The notes beneath the pieces are model-generated. The model was not told where the DNA came from. It ran no database searches and saw only the letters and a program-made list of their open reading frames with translations. Shown piece after piece: positions 25,268 through 34,615 of a stretch of 64,000 nucleotides of DNA. Made by a program: the position numbers and the translations under genes. Origin of the DNA: SXOA01 sp046153945 (GTDB taxonomy: Bacteria; Planctomycetota; Planctomycetia; Pirellulales; Pirellulaceae); NCBI GenBank assembly GCA_046153945.1, contig JBJXFF010000012.1, positions 72,674-136,673 on the forward strand, given 5' to 3'. Position 1 is the first letter of the stretch. Every line of letters begins with the position of its first letter.

Positions 25268-26542
25268 CTAGAATTTCACGGTCAGACCGCCGCTGACTCC
25301 CTGGACCCAAAAGCTGGAGTCGCGGAAGACGAGGGATGTGTTATCGCCGCGGACCTGATCAATCACGGATTCGGGACGGGCGACGTCGCTCCAGTAAAGC
25401 ATTGTGTAGCCGACGTGGATCTGCATGCAAGGCGAGAACTGGTAGCCGATGGTGGCCCCCAATTCCGGCACGGCGCAGAACTTGTCGCGCACGAGCTCGG
25501 TGTTGTTTTCCACGTAGAGCCCACCTTCATCGCCGTTGGTGTCGCCGCGGGCAATGGCGGTTTGGTGCATATTTCCCAGGCCGACGCGGGCCAGCAGCAT
25601 CAGGTTGACGCAGCCGTAGTTGTAATCGTGGAGAACCCCGATCACGCCGCCGTGAAACTCGTTGTAGGTGCTGTAGTTGTCATTAACCACGAGGTTGTTG
25701 TTCTGCGAGCTGGAATGAATTTGCAGCGATTCGTTGATGCGGGCGAACTGGTAACCGGTGACGAAGTCGGTGCGGGACATGCAACTCTGCCGGCAGCGGA
25801 TGCGGGCATAAGCATCGACGCCGAAGACTTCCGAATGGGTGTTGACGCTGATGTTGCCGTTGAACTGATTGAACGGGTCGGCGACGACCAGCGAATTGGG
25901 GGTATTCGGTGACTGGGTGAAAGGGCGCTCGATCGTTTGCCCCGGTAAATCGGTGGAGTTGAGCGAGAAGTTGGTGTCATCGTTGGCGAGACCCCAGAAG
26001 CGGCCGCCGATGCCAATGAATTCATCGCAGCCGACCCAGGTGCCGAAGTCGATGCGGCCGCCGATGCGGGCATTGCTGGTTTCGGTTTCGCCGCCATAAA
26101 GCACGGTGGTTCCCGGCGGAGGTACGGGCGTGGAACTGGTCGTGACCAGTGGCGGCAAGGAACGGCCTTTGCGCCAGAAGAGGAGCCCTTCGTTGCGAAA
26201 CCACCAGAGCCGCGGGCCACAATGGTTGCCACACCAATCGGAGCAGCAGCCTTCGCCATAACCGCCGGCGAAGTCGCCGTCCTGCGTCCACTCGTCGACC
26301 GATTCTTCCACGAAGCGGCTGTTGGAAGTGCCGGAGGATGGAGGCGCAGAAGTGTCTTCTTCCCAGGCAACCTGGCGGACGCTCGAAGCACCGTTTTTGA
26401 CGGCTGCTTCTCGCGGCCCTTGAGGGGATTGCCAGGCGGCAACGCGCTCGCGGAAGCGGGCGTTCTCTCCGCGCAGGGGAGTGGCCGTGAACGAAAGGAG
26501 GAGCAATACAGCTCCAACACTGAGCAAGCAGTTCGTTTTCAT
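25268..26542 (-). CDS. BBP7-family outer-membrane beta-barrel protein
   Basis: 424 residues from the ATG at 26542, which opens a signal peptide (LLSVGAVLLLLSFTATPLRG). Residues about 80-424 match BBP7, a planctomycete/bacterial outer-membrane barrel family: WWFRNEGLLFWRKG, RIGGRIDFGTWVG, GIGGRFWGL, alternating aromatic strands and the final WVQGVSGGLTVKF ending in Phe, as outer-membrane barrels do. Residues 30-80 are a flexible Ser/Asp-rich region. Function unknown; probably a surface channel or adhesin. It is convergent with csrA. Confidence 0.88.
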   Translation of the reverse strand: MKTNCLLSVGAVLLLLSFTATPLRGENARFRERVAAWQSPQGPREAAVKNGASSVRQVAWEEDTSAPPSSGTSNSRFVEESVDEWTQDGDFAGGYGEGCCSDWCGNHCGPRLWWFRNEGLLFWRKGRSLPPLVTTSSTPVPPPGTTVLYGGETETSNARIGGRIDFGTWVGCDEFIGIGGRFWGLANDDTNFSLNSTDLPGQTIERPFTQSPNTPNSLVVADPFNQFNGNISVNTHSEVFGVDAYARIRCRQSCMSRTDFVTGYQFARINESLQIHSSSQNNNLVVNDNYSTYNEFHGGVIGVLHDYNYGCVNLMLLARVGLGNMHQTAIARGDTNGDEGGLYVENNTELVRDKFCAVPELGATIGYQFSPCMQIHVGYTMLYWSDVARPESVIDQVRGDNTSLVFRDSSFWVQGVSGGLTVKF

Positions 26543-26708
26543 GGGGGAATTGAAACGACTGGCGAATGGGGCGTCGGCTGCACCAGACTTCAACTATGGC
26601 GCAGCCCCGGACCTGAAGGTGTTCCGGTTGTAACGGTTATGTCGGAAGAAGCGACCTTCCGGGTTGAGAAAACCTGTGAAGGTGCGGTGAGTTTTCCGAG
26701 GCTAGCAG

Positions 26709-27695
26709 CTAGCAGACTTCAGCCGGCCCGATGTTGGAAGTCAGCTTGGTGCGCGGTGCCGCTTGAGCCCGGCGCAGGAGAACGAACGCCAATGGGGAAC
26801 CATAGAGTGGCGACCAGCAAGCCGAGGTCACTCTTCCGACTGACTTGTCGGCGGCAAAAAGCTCGGTGCCAGGCGCAGGAATCTCCTCTGATGCAAACTT
26901 CACTCTCGCGAGCAACCGATTGACGTGCCCCAAGGCGTCGATGCGGGCAACCGTTTCCTGCCCCAGATAGCACCCCTTGGTAAAGCTGATCGCCTGCTTA
27001 TTGCGGTCAATCTCCTGAGGGAGGTTGTCCTCCGTAATATCGACGCCGAAGAGTGGCACGCCCGCTTCGATGCGAGTCGCTTCGGCTGCCCTGCTATCTC
27101 CAGCGAATCCGCCAGCGTTACAAAGTGCTTCTATAATGGCATCGTCGTCCGTGGAAAAGGTGAGGAAAAATGAGTTTTCGCCGGCATAATCGGTGCGCTG
27201 AAGACAGGCTTCTTTGCCGGCGATGGTCACTAGCTGGAATTGATAGTTACTACTAATTGCCGGAGAATCGATGTTCAACTTTGAGAGTACTTGCGGCGCA
27301 TTCTTTCCCGCGATCAGCAATTCATAGGTTGTGGAAGTAAGGTCGCGGAAGTCAACTCGATCCGAAATCACGAACCGGTTCAAATGCTCAATCATCCTTT
27401 CCGCCTGGCCCGGCGCGGCATCCATCACAATTGCGGCAGGCAAGATCCGGACGTAAACGTATCCGACCGCCTTTCCCTGGTGGTTCGTTAAAAAGGCCTC
27501 GCACCCCTCTCCCTCCTTGAGCCGCTTGATGTCATTCGTGCAGAAGCCGTTCAGAAATTGGACGCGATCCTTGCCAGTAAGCTCGACGCGAGAGCGGCTG
27601 GAGAGGTCGACCAGGCCGCAACCGGCGGTCAATTGCCGATAGTCATCAAACCAGATCGCGTGGGGGGACGTGGAATCTGGCGAGGAGGGGTCCAT
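26709..27695 (-). CDS. YgfZ/GcvT-type folate-binding protein
   Basis: 328 residues. The family signature KGCYLGQETVARIDALGHV is present at about 242-260, and the N-terminal part has the GcvT fold patterns (LVDLSSRSRVELTGKDRVQFL, FLNGFCTNDIK). YgfZ (IBA57/CAF17) is a tetrahydrofolate-binding protein needed for assembly or repair of certain iron-sulfur enzymes, such as MiaB. The signature Cys is retained. It is divergent from the thioredoxin-fold lipoprotein gene, with 131 bases between the starts. Confidence 0.92.
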   Translation of the reverse strand: MDPSSPDSTSPHAIWFDDYRQLTAGCGLVDLSSRSRVELTGKDRVQFLNGFCTNDIKRLKEGEGCEAFLTNHQGKAVGYVYVRILPAAIVMDAAPGQAERMIEHLNRFVISDRVDFRDLTSTTYELLIAGKNAPQVLSKLNIDSPAISSNYQFQLVTIAGKEACLQRTDYAGENSFFLTFSTDDDAIIEALCNAGGFAGDSRAAEATRIEAGVPLFGVDITEDNLPQEIDRNKQAISFTKGCYLGQETVARIDALGHVNRLLARVKFASEEIPAPGTELFAADKSVGRVTSACWSPLYGSPLAFVLLRRAQAAPRTKLTSNIGPAEVC

Positions 27696-27826
27696 GTCCT
27701 GATGATAGAGGCCCGTTTTGTGCCGTCAACGCCGCAGGACGGCGATTGCAATTGCGGTTTGAGAAACGGCAGCGGACTGTCAGAATAGAGAGGCGAATTT
27801 TGGTTTTGGCTTCAAGGAAGAAATCG

Positions 27827-30265
27827 ATGCAATTTGGACGTCTCATTGGTCGTAAGTTTGTGGGTGCGGCGCTCGGACTGGCGCTGATGGCAACAAGCGG
27901 CTGTGGCGGCAACGCGTCGCCTGTCACTAGCGACAAATCAGCGGCTGATAAGGAAGTCATTCCCTCGCCACCGGAGGCTCGTCCTGCCGCCAGCGAAGTG
28001 CTGCGAAAGCTTCTGAAGACCTATCGTGAAGCCAAATCCTATTCCGACGAAGGGGAAGTTGTTCTCCGCCGCCGGCAAAGTGGCGACGTCATCGAGAACA
28101 AATGGAAATCAGCTATCCGGTTCGAGCGCCCTAATCGCCTGTTCGCCCTAGCATTTCAGGTAACAATCGGCTGCGACGGAAAGGAACTTCGGGGCCGGAT
28201 TGAAGATGAAGCGACCGGCGACGTGGATGGCCAAATTCTCGTTCGCCCTGCGCCAAAGGAACTGAAGCTCAAGGATCTGGCTGCCGACCCGCTGCTGTAT
28301 GACATTCTCACGAGTCAGATCCGCCGCCAGCCGATTCAACTGGAATTGCTGCTTGAGTCGCAGGGGCTGGCATCCGCCTTTCGTGGTGATGTTGCCTGCA
28401 AGCTGCTGGAAGATGCGAAGGCGGATGGAGAGATTTGCGAGCGAGTGGAAGTGCCGTCGCCAGGCGGCAGCTTTGTTTTCTGGGTAGACGCCAAAAACGG
28501 CCTGCTTCGCCGGCTGGAATATCCCGCGGCGGCGCTGGTTCCCGCGCTGGCCCAGGATCCGACAGTGTCGGACCTATCGCTCACTGCCGAAATGAAGGGT
28601 GCCCAGCTCAACCCCATCATCCCCGCCGAGAAATTCGTGCTGGCCATTCCCACCGGCGCGAAAAAAATGAAGTCGCTGGTCATGCCCCCGCAGCCGCTCC
28701 CCAGCGATCTCTTTGGGCAACAGGTGGGAGAGTTTTTCCTCACGCAGCTCGACGGCGAAAAGTTGCCCTCGAAAGATCTCGCGGGGAAGATTGCGGTGCT
28801 GACGTGGTTCCACAACTCGCCCTCGTGTGCCCCGATCTTGGCGCAGGTTGAACAGGCGCGGCAAGAGTTGGGACAAAACAGCAAAGTTGCATTCTATGCC
28901 GTTAGCACTGACCCAACCGACTTGGGGAATGATGATCTCGCCAAACTCCTTTCCTCCTGGTCGGTCGAGATGCCGGTTGTGCGAGATCTGGAACTGTTTG
29001 GCAAGACCCTCTTCAAAATGGAGGTCCATCCCACCATCATCGTGCTCAGTGGCGACGGCCGCGTGCAAATTGTGCAAGCCGGCGGCGGGCCTGACTTGGC
29101 GCGGCACCTGGGAGTCATTCTGGAGCGGCTGCTCAAGGGGGATGACGTGGCCGCAGAGATTGTGAAGCGGGCGGAAATGGAAAAGGTCGAGTACGCCCGG
29201 CTTATTTCCGTTGGTGGACCAGAGCCGGCAGAGTTTAGGGAGATTCCCGAGACCGTCATCCACAAACGTACGGAGCCGAAGCGGCTCAAGCTGGAGGAAA
29301 TCTGGACGAACAAACAAATCAAGTCGCCGGGCAATATCAGCGTCATCACCGCAGAGGGACAGCCCGATCGACTGGTTGTCTTCTCTGGCTGGCGGGCAGT
29401 CAGCGAACTGAGCGCCGCGGGGAAGCTGCTTGCAAATCATGAACTGCCGATTCCCGCCCAGGCAGCCGTTACTTATTTGCGGACTGCGAAAGACGCTGCC
29501 GGCAAACGAGTTTACCTTGCCGCGGCTCCACTTTCGCCGGCGTTTTTTCTTCTGGATGAAAACTGGGAACTGGCGCTCACTTATCCGGCGGACGGTTCGT
29601 TGTCGCAACTCGGAGACGCCCAGTTGGCCCGGCTGGCTGGTACGCAGGAACTCATGGTCTATGCCGGCTATGTCGACCTGGGTGGTTTGCAAGCGATCTC
29701 CCTGGAAGGGAAGGCCGCCTGGCGCAGCCGCACTATTCCCAATGTGCTCAGCGCCGCGATCGCGCCTGGAAAGAGTGCCGCCGATCCCGGCGCAGAGTTG
29801 TTGATCACGGGAGACAGCGGAGCGATCCTGCGAGTCAGCGGCAGTGGAAAGGAACAGCCGCCGCAGTCCGTGGAAAAGTTCGCGATTGACCGCATCGTGA
29901 GTGCCAACTTCAGCCAAGGGACGCAGTCCCGTTATCTGGCCATCGCCAGTGGCGAAAAGGGAGAGGCCGTCGCTATCGGGCTTGACGCTTCTCTCAAGCG
30001 GCGCTGGCACTACCCGCTCCCGCCCGGCGGACATCTGCGGCCCATCGAGCCCATCGCCTCTGGAGAACTCCTTCCGGGGCGAGCCGGAACCTGGGCCATC
30101 GCCGGCCCGGATGGCTCCATCCACATCATCAGCGAAGATGGTGAACTGACTGATTCGTTTTACTATGGCGCTTGCATTACGGGAATCGCCATCGGAAATG
30201 TTGATGCTGTCCCCATGCTCTTGGTCGCCACGGACGAAGGCGTGACGGCCAGGAAGCTCCGGTGA
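27827..30265 (+). CDS. Lipoprotein with thioredoxin-like domain and beta-propeller-like C-terminus
   Basis: 812 residues. The start at 27827 has AAGGAAG 7 bases upstream and gives a lipoprotein signal with lipobox LMATSGC (Cys near residue 25). Residues about 60-285 resemble the outer-membrane lipoprotein-sorting (LolA/DUF2092-like) fold. Residues about 305-460 form a redoxin/TlpA-like domain (LFGQQVGEFFLTQLDG, IAVLTWFHNSPSC, VHPTIIVLSGDG), but only one Cys lies at the active-site loop (SPSC), so it is not a normal dithiol oxidoreductase. The C-terminal 330 residues are beta-rich with repeated patterns suggesting a propeller. It is probably periplasmic; its partner is unknown. Confidence 0.78.
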   Translation: MQFGRLIGRKFVGAALGLALMATSGCGGNASPVTSDKSAADKEVIPSPPEARPAASEVLRKLLKTYREAKSYSDEGEVVLRRRQSGDVIENKWKSAIRFERPNRLFALAFQVTIGCDGKELRGRIEDEATGDVDGQILVRPAPKELKLKDLAADPLLYDILTSQIRRQPIQLELLLESQGLASAFRGDVACKLLEDAKADGEICERVEVPSPGGSFVFWVDAKNGLLRRLEYPAAALVPALAQDPTVSDLSLTAEMKGAQLNPIIPAEKFVLAIPTGAKKMKSLVMPPQPLPSDLFGQQVGEFFLTQLDGEKLPSKDLAGKIAVLTWFHNSPSCAPILAQVEQARQELGQNSKVAFYAVSTDPTDLGNDDLAKLLSSWSVEMPVVRDLELFGKTLFKMEVHPTIIVLSGDGRVQIVQAGGGPDLARHLGVILERLLKGDDVAAEIVKRAEMEKVEYARLISVGGPEPAEFREIPETVIHKRTEPKRLKLEEIWTNKQIKSPGNISVITAEGQPDRLVVFSGWRAVSELSAAGKLLANHELPIPAQAAVTYLRTAKDAAGKRVYLAAAPLSPAFFLLDENWELALTYPADGSLSQLGDAQLARLAGTQELMVYAGYVDLGGLQAISLEGKAAWRSRTIPNVLSAAIAPGKSAADPGAELLITGDSGAILRVSGSGKEQPPQSVEKFAIDRIVSANFSQGTQSRYLAIASGEKGEAVAIGLDASLKRRWHYPLPPGGHLRPIEPIASGELLPGRAGTWAIAGPDGSIHIISEDGELTDSFYYGACITGIAIGNVDAVPMLLVATDEGVTARKLR

Positions 30266-30281
30266 GTCTTGTCACTCCGAG

Positions 30282-31826
30282 TTAGACCAGCACAGGCTGC
30301 CGCGCTGTCGAAATTGTCGGGACGGGATGCAGGCCGTCATGGAGAAAGGTGCGATTCCCTGCTTCCGCCTGGGCTGCTTCCAAGGCGCTTTGAGCCCGCT
30401 CGAAAAGCCGATTGGAATCGTTGCCTTCAATGACTTCCGCGACTCCGATGCTCACCGTAAACCGCGGAAGTTCTCCCGTGGGAACATACAGCCGCTCCAC
30501 GGCTCTCCGAATTCGCTCGGCGACTTGAGCGCCAAACTGCACCTGGGCGGTCGGGAGCGAGATCGCAAAGCCGCCTTCTCCGTAAGCCGCGATCTGGTCC
30601 ATGTCCCGCAGGCAACTGCTGGCGACGCTGGCCGTCGCCGTCACAATCTTTTGCAGCGTCTCCTCGGCATGTGCATTCCTGAGCTGATCAAGTTTGTCGA
30701 TGGCACAAACCGCCATCGAAAAGGAATGTCCCGTCCGTTTCCACTCGGCTACGCGGCGCTCCAGATTCGGCGAAAAGCTCGAATCGGCGAAGCGAATGTC
30801 AGCGAGCTGAATCCGGCAGTTCTTGGGCCGGCCGGGCGCCGCAAGCACAGGGCCAGGCGCGGCGATTGCCGCTGCCTTGGCCGCCAGCTCGGGCCTGATG
30901 GGAAGGTTCTGGCGTCCATCATTCCAGTGACCGCAATTCCGCCCCGCCTTCTTGGAGACGTACAGGGCCTCGTCCGCCCGGCGGATCAGCCCCTTTTCAT
31001 CCTCGCCAATTCCAATCTCGGCGACGCCAGCGCTCGCCGCCACGCGGAGCTCCTTGCCATCGAAGGTGATGCGCTGCTCGTAGATTGACGCCCGCAAAGA
31101 ATCCGCGCGGTCCCGGCACTTCGCCACGGTTTCCCCGCGGAACACCACCACAAACTCCTCTCCACCAAACCGAGCGACAAGTTCGGATGGGCGCAGTTGG
31201 GACTTGATGTGCTGAGCGACGAACCTCAGCACTTCGTCCCCTGCCAGGTGCCCATGGGTGTCGTTGAACTTCTTGAAGTGATCGACATCCAAGACCATCA
31301 CGCAGAATGGTTGAGTTGTCTGCTGGAATTGCTGAACGCAATTCTTAAGCTCTTCGTCCAGCGCCCGGCGGTTGGTGATTTTTGTCAATTGATCGGTGCG
31401 TGCCGCTTCCGTCTGGGTATTCAACTCCTGCTGCTGATCTTGCAAACGCGTTTCCGCATTGTGCAGTTCCACTTGCATCTGTTGGTTGGCTTCCAGGATT
31501 TTCTTCACTGCCGCCACCACGGCATTGGCATCTCCGTCCGGAGCCGCGGCCAACTCAGCGTTAATTGCTTCGATGTTCCCGGTATGCTTGCCGACTTCGA
31601 CCGCCACTCCCGTCGTCAATTCGGCCAGCTTGGCCATCAGCACCGTGGCGTGATCATGTTCTGATGTCTGGCCGCTAATCTTCTCCTTGTCCCTTTGGCA
31701 CTTGAGCGCCGCAAGTTCGAGCTCTAATTGCGCGCCGCTGAGGCGATTGTGCAAGAGCCAGCCGACTCCCACCCCCATGACGCCGGAGAAGATGGCGGCA
31801 ACGATTCCGAGCAGCAAATCGAACAT
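30282..31826 (-). CDS. Membrane-anchored diguanylate cyclase with a second, degenerate GGDEF domain
   Basis: 514 residues from the ATG at 31826 (a GTG five codons upstream is possible). One N-terminal membrane helix (about 3-25) and a coiled-coil linker (about 30-145) precede a GGDEF domain, about 145-310: DQLTKITNRRALDEEL, DVDHFKKFNDTHGHLAGDEV, and an intact active-site loop RFGGEEFVVV. It should make cyclic di-GMP. A second region, about 355-505, has the fold pattern of another GGDEF domain, but its loop reads YGEGGFAISL and the substrate-binding residues are gone. No EAL or PilZ domain. It is convergent with the lipoprotein gene, 16 bases apart. Confidence 0.9.
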   Translation of the reverse strand: MFDLLLGIVAAIFSGVMGVGVGWLLHNRLSGAQLELELAALKCQRDKEKISGQTSEHDHATVLMAKLAELTTGVAVEVGKHTGNIEAINAELAAAPDGDANAVVAAVKKILEANQQMQVELHNAETRLQDQQQELNTQTEAARTDQLTKITNRRALDEELKNCVQQFQQTTQPFCVMVLDVDHFKKFNDTHGHLAGDEVLRFVAQHIKSQLRPSELVARFGGEEFVVVFRGETVAKCRDRADSLRASIYEQRITFDGKELRVAASAGVAEIGIGEDEKGLIRRADEALYVSKKAGRNCGHWNDGRQNLPIRPELAAKAAAIAAPGPVLAAPGRPKNCRIQLADIRFADSSFSPNLERRVAEWKRTGHSFSMAVCAIDKLDQLRNAHAEETLQKIVTATASVASSCLRDMDQIAAYGEGGFAISLPTAQVQFGAQVAERIRRAVERLYVPTGELPRFTVSIGVAEVIEGNDSNRLFERAQSALEAAQAEAGNRTFLHDGLHPVPTISTARQPVLV

Positions 31827-32050
31827 GAGTATCCCTGACACGAGTGGAATTTCACCGCAGCCAAGCTCTTCTGGAGCACGGTAGGTCGGCCGCGAAAGTT
31901 CCCGCCATCCCGACGCACCTGTCAGGAACGGAACATGTCATAAACTAGGTCATAGGCGCGGAGGGTCAAGCAAAAATTCCCCGAAAACCTCCGGAAGAGG
32001 GGGGCTTATCAGCAAACCTTGATGCATCCACTTGAAAACTGGTGATGCCT

Positions 32051-33337
32051 TTACTTCCCATGCATCTGCTTGTCCGCAAAATCCAAAAAGACCTTCCAAT
32101 CGTCGCGCGTCATCTGATGCTTCCCCGGACGAATCCAATAACCAAGGCGACTCTCCAAAACCTTGTTCAGTTCTGGCCGAGACTTGGAACCCAATCCTTG
32201 AACCCCCAGGAATTCATAAACTGGCGAGGCGGCCTTGAGGACCTCGAACTGTCCGTCCGGGTTCGCCCACAGATCTTCTTCCGCATTGGTGAATAGAACC
32301 GCCCGCGGTGCGCACAAAGCGACGAGGCAATTCTGGTCGAACGGCAACAATTCCGTGTGGTCGCCGAATTTCTTGAACTCGCTGCAGAACCAGTGCGGAA
32401 ATGCCGTGTTAATCCGCTTGACCGATTCCGCCCTGGTGTCGCTCGTTCTACTTGGGCCAGTGCCCCCGCAGCCGGCCTGGTGGGGAATAGCCAGGGCAAT
32501 CCGCTCGTCAAGCGCCGCCGCCAGCAGTGTCGTCTTGCCGTTGCGTGAATGCCCCACCGCCGCGATGCGGCTCTTGTCGATGGTCTTGGTCCGCTCGGCA
32601 ATTAGAAAATCGACGATGCGATGATAGCCCCACGCCCAAGCGGCAATGGCGGCTGTGTCGTCGGGACCGGGCTCGGCCGTTTTGGATTTCCAAAATGCCG
32701 GCTCAATGCCGTCCGTAAATTCCTTCGTGTCTGGGTCAATGTCGCCACTGTAGAAACTGGCCAGCGCATAACCCCTCTCCACAATCAGGTCCACGTTCCA
32801 GGCATCCTTCTGCCCGCCGCGCCCTTTCTCGGTGGCCTTATCGTTCTCCACGCCGGCGCACGACTTGTAAATCCAACTTTCCGGGATATGCACCTGCGGA
32901 TGATCGACAATCGCATGATTGCCGCAAAAATTCATCCCGATGAAGACCGGAGCGGGCTGTTTTGATTTTGGCTCGACGAGCAGCACATGCAGCTTGTGCT
33001 TGAGGGCCGGTTTGAGAAACGAAATCGTGGCTTCGGAAAGCGTCGCCTTGCCATCCAGAAACTTCTCGTCGAGCAAACGCACTTCGTACTTCACTTCCTC
33101 CGGTATCGAGGGCAGATAGCCATACATGTAGTGCTGAAACAGGGCCTTCAGTTCCGGCCGCCGCTCTTGTTCCCACTGCTCCTTGCTCGTCACCTTCTTC
33201 CCCGAGAACATCACCAGCGGATCAGGCAGCCCCGCCTGGGGCTGGAGTTCACTGACCGCGGGGAAATCCGCGGAAGCGATGATGGCGGGGAATGTGACGG
33301 CGACGAGAAACGCGGCGAATGGGAGGTGGCGAATCAT
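32051..33337 (-). CDS. Secreted alpha/beta-hydrolase, CE15 glucuronoyl esterase-like
   Basis: 428 residues with a signal peptide (FAAFLVAVTFPAIIASA). The nucleophile elbow AAVGHSRNGKTTLLAAALDE (about 259-278) with the following IPHQAGCGG matches the CE15 pattern G-x-S-R-x-G-K; the acid-bearing late loop and the catalytic His in PGKHQMTRDDW are present. CE15 enzymes cut ester bonds between lignin and glucuronic acid of xylan; planctomycete relatives may act on other uronate or acetyl esters. No glycoside hydrolase neighbours, so the substrate stays open. It is a single gene, followed by a heptamer array. Confidence 0.85.
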   Translation of the reverse strand: MIRHLPFAAFLVAVTFPAIIASADFPAVSELQPQAGLPDPLVMFSGKKVTSKEQWEQERRPELKALFQHYMYGYLPSIPEEVKYEVRLLDEKFLDGKATLSEATISFLKPALKHKLHVLLVEPKSKQPAPVFIGMNFCGNHAIVDHPQVHIPESWIYKSCAGVENDKATEKGRGGQKDAWNVDLIVERGYALASFYSGDIDPDTKEFTDGIEPAFWKSKTAEPGPDDTAAIAAWAWGYHRIVDFLIAERTKTIDKSRIAAVGHSRNGKTTLLAAALDERIALAIPHQAGCGGTGPSRTSDTRAESVKRINTAFPHWFCSEFKKFGDHTELLPFDQNCLVALCAPRAVLFTNAEEDLWANPDGQFEVLKAASPVYEFLGVQGLGSKSRPELNKVLESRLGYWIRPGKHQMTRDDWKVFLDFADKQMHGK

Positions 33338-33373
33338 GTCAGGAAAATCCTCCGATAGGTGTTTGCGCTTGGT

Positions 33374-33422
33374 TTTCAGTTTTCAGTTTTCAGTACTCAG
33401 TACTCAGTACTCAGTACTCACT
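33374..33422. repeat. Heptamer tandem repeat (TTTTCAG, then TACTCAG)
   Basis: Three TTTTCAG and three TACTCAG units followed by TACTCAC, all in phase. The last unit contains the stop codon of the WD40 gene on the minus strand. Confidence 0.93.
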
Positions 33423-34314
33423 GCCCACCTTCCGACAGCCCCCAAACCTTAATGGTCCGGTCATAACCGGCGGTGGCGAGCAGCCTGTCGTCTTTGGTGA
33501 AAGCGAGGCCATAGACCGTGTTCTTGTGCCCTTCGAGAGTCAGCAGATGACTCCCCGTGGTAGCGCTAGAGAGCCGCACGGTGCCGTCGACGCTGCCGGA
33601 GGCGAGGTATTTTCCCCCCGGGGAATAGAGGACGCATTTGACGAGCTGGGTGTGGCCATCGAGCGTGGTTTGCAGATCACCCCCCGGGATGTTCCAGATT
33701 TTGACCTTGGCGTCGGTGCCGCCGGAGGCGAGCTGTTTTCCGTCGGGTGAAAAACTGACGCACTGCGGCGGGCCGGAGTGACCCTTGAGTTCGGCCAGCT
33801 TTTTAGCCGCGGCAAAGTCCCAGAGCAGGAGCTGATTGTCGTTGCCCGCGGAGGCGACGTATTTTCCCTCCGCGGAAAGCGCGACGCCGTAGACCGCTTC
33901 GGTATGTCCCTTCAGCACCCCCGCCGCGCTGCCGCTGTCGCTCCAGAGATGGACTTCGTTATCGTGTCCGCCGGTCGCCAGCCATTTTCTGTCGGCGGAG
34001 ATCGTGAACGACTCGATGTATTGCTGGTGGGCCTTGACCGTCGCTTCCGCGCTGCGGCTCTCGACATTCCAGATCTTGAGCGTCAAGTCCAGGCTCGCCG
34101 AGAAGAGCCGCTTCCCATCGCTGGAAAACGCCACGCCGCAGACCCCGTCCCCATGCCCCTTCAGCCGGGCTTTTTCCTCGCCGGTCGCCACAGTCCAAAG
34201 CTTGATCGAGTTATCAAGACTGGCGGTGGCCAGGAGCGAACCATCGGGAGAGAACGCCGCTCCATAGACAGAGTTGGGATGCGTCAGCGAGTGAAGGAGT
34301 TTGGCAGTGAGCAT
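33418..34314 (-). CDS. WD40-repeat protein
   Basis: 298 residues, start taken at MLTAKLLHSLTHPNSVYGAA because residues encoded upstream fall in repeat DNA and are not WD-like. Seven WD40 blades are visible, each with the GH...D...(V/I)W pattern: SIKLWTVATG, TLKIWNVESR, EVHLWSDSGS, QLLLWDFAAA, KVKIWNIPGG, a sixth with RLSS in place of xLW, and TIKVWGLSEG. A whole seven-blade propeller is therefore formed, with no other domain and no signal. Such proteins are scaffolds for protein-protein contact in the cytoplasm. The stop codon lies inside a heptamer array. Confidence 0.9.
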   Translation of the reverse strand: MLTAKLLHSLTHPNSVYGAAFSPDGSLLATASLDNSIKLWTVATGEEKARLKGHGDGVCGVAFSSDGKRLFSASLDLTLKIWNVESRSAEATVKAHQQYIESFTISADRKWLATGGHDNEVHLWSDSGSAAGVLKGHTEAVYGVALSAEGKYVASAGNDNQLLLWDFAAAKKLAELKGHSGPPQCVSFSPDGKQLASGGTDAKVKIWNIPGGDLQTTLDGHTQLVKCVLYSPGGKYLASGSVDGTVRLSSATTGSHLLTLEGHKNTVYGLAFTKDDRLLATAGYDRTIKVWGLSEGGQ

Positions 34315-34336
34315 GCTCTTCAGCGTACCAAGAAAA

Positions 34337-34508
34337 GTAGGCCGCGAGTCCTCTCGAGGGGCCAGCAGAGTTCGGCTGGCAGTGGCAAAACATATTCCAG
34401 GCCCAAAGAGGTCGCACAAGGGCACCCGTTGCAACCTGTGCTCGCCGCTCTACGCCCTCCGGGTCAACATGTCCACCCTCGGGGCTCGCGAGAGGACTCG
34501 CGGCCTAC
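34337..34508. repeat. 172-bp element with 20-bp perfect terminal inverted repeats
   Basis: GTAGGCCGCGAGTCCTCTCG at 34337-34356 is exactly repeated in inverted orientation at 34489-34508. There is no transposase frame inside. The element looks like a MITE or similar non-autonomous unit upstream of the WD40 gene. The rest of the gap, to 34744, holds one copy of a dispersed repeat and no gene. Confidence 0.8.
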
Positions 34509-34545
34509 ATTAGCAGCGGGCTACTTTCGTGGAGAGCCCTTAAGC

Positions 34546-34615
34546 GGCCAGTCCGCCCCCCCCTTTTCCGCACCCCGGGAGCGTGACTCTGGCCTTGCGC
34601 TGCAAGTTTTTAAAC
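34546..34615 (+). repeat. Dispersed repeat, copy 1
   Basis: The stretch from 34564 (TTTTCCGC, then CGGGAGCGTGAC, CTTGCGCTGC) matches 38156-38207 in the same orientation at about 45 of 52 positions, and weaker similarity extends about 18 bases to the left. It does not code. Confidence 0.75.

Noticed and set aside
28574..30124. Open frame of 516 codons on the minus strand
   Set aside because: Antisense to the thioredoxin-fold lipoprotein; sequence is Arg/Gln/Gly-rich without secondary-structure pattern, typical of high-GC shadows.
34315..34434. N-terminal extension of the WD40 protein
   Set aside because: The 40 extra codons lie in the inverted-repeat element and do not resemble a WD blade or a signal peptide.
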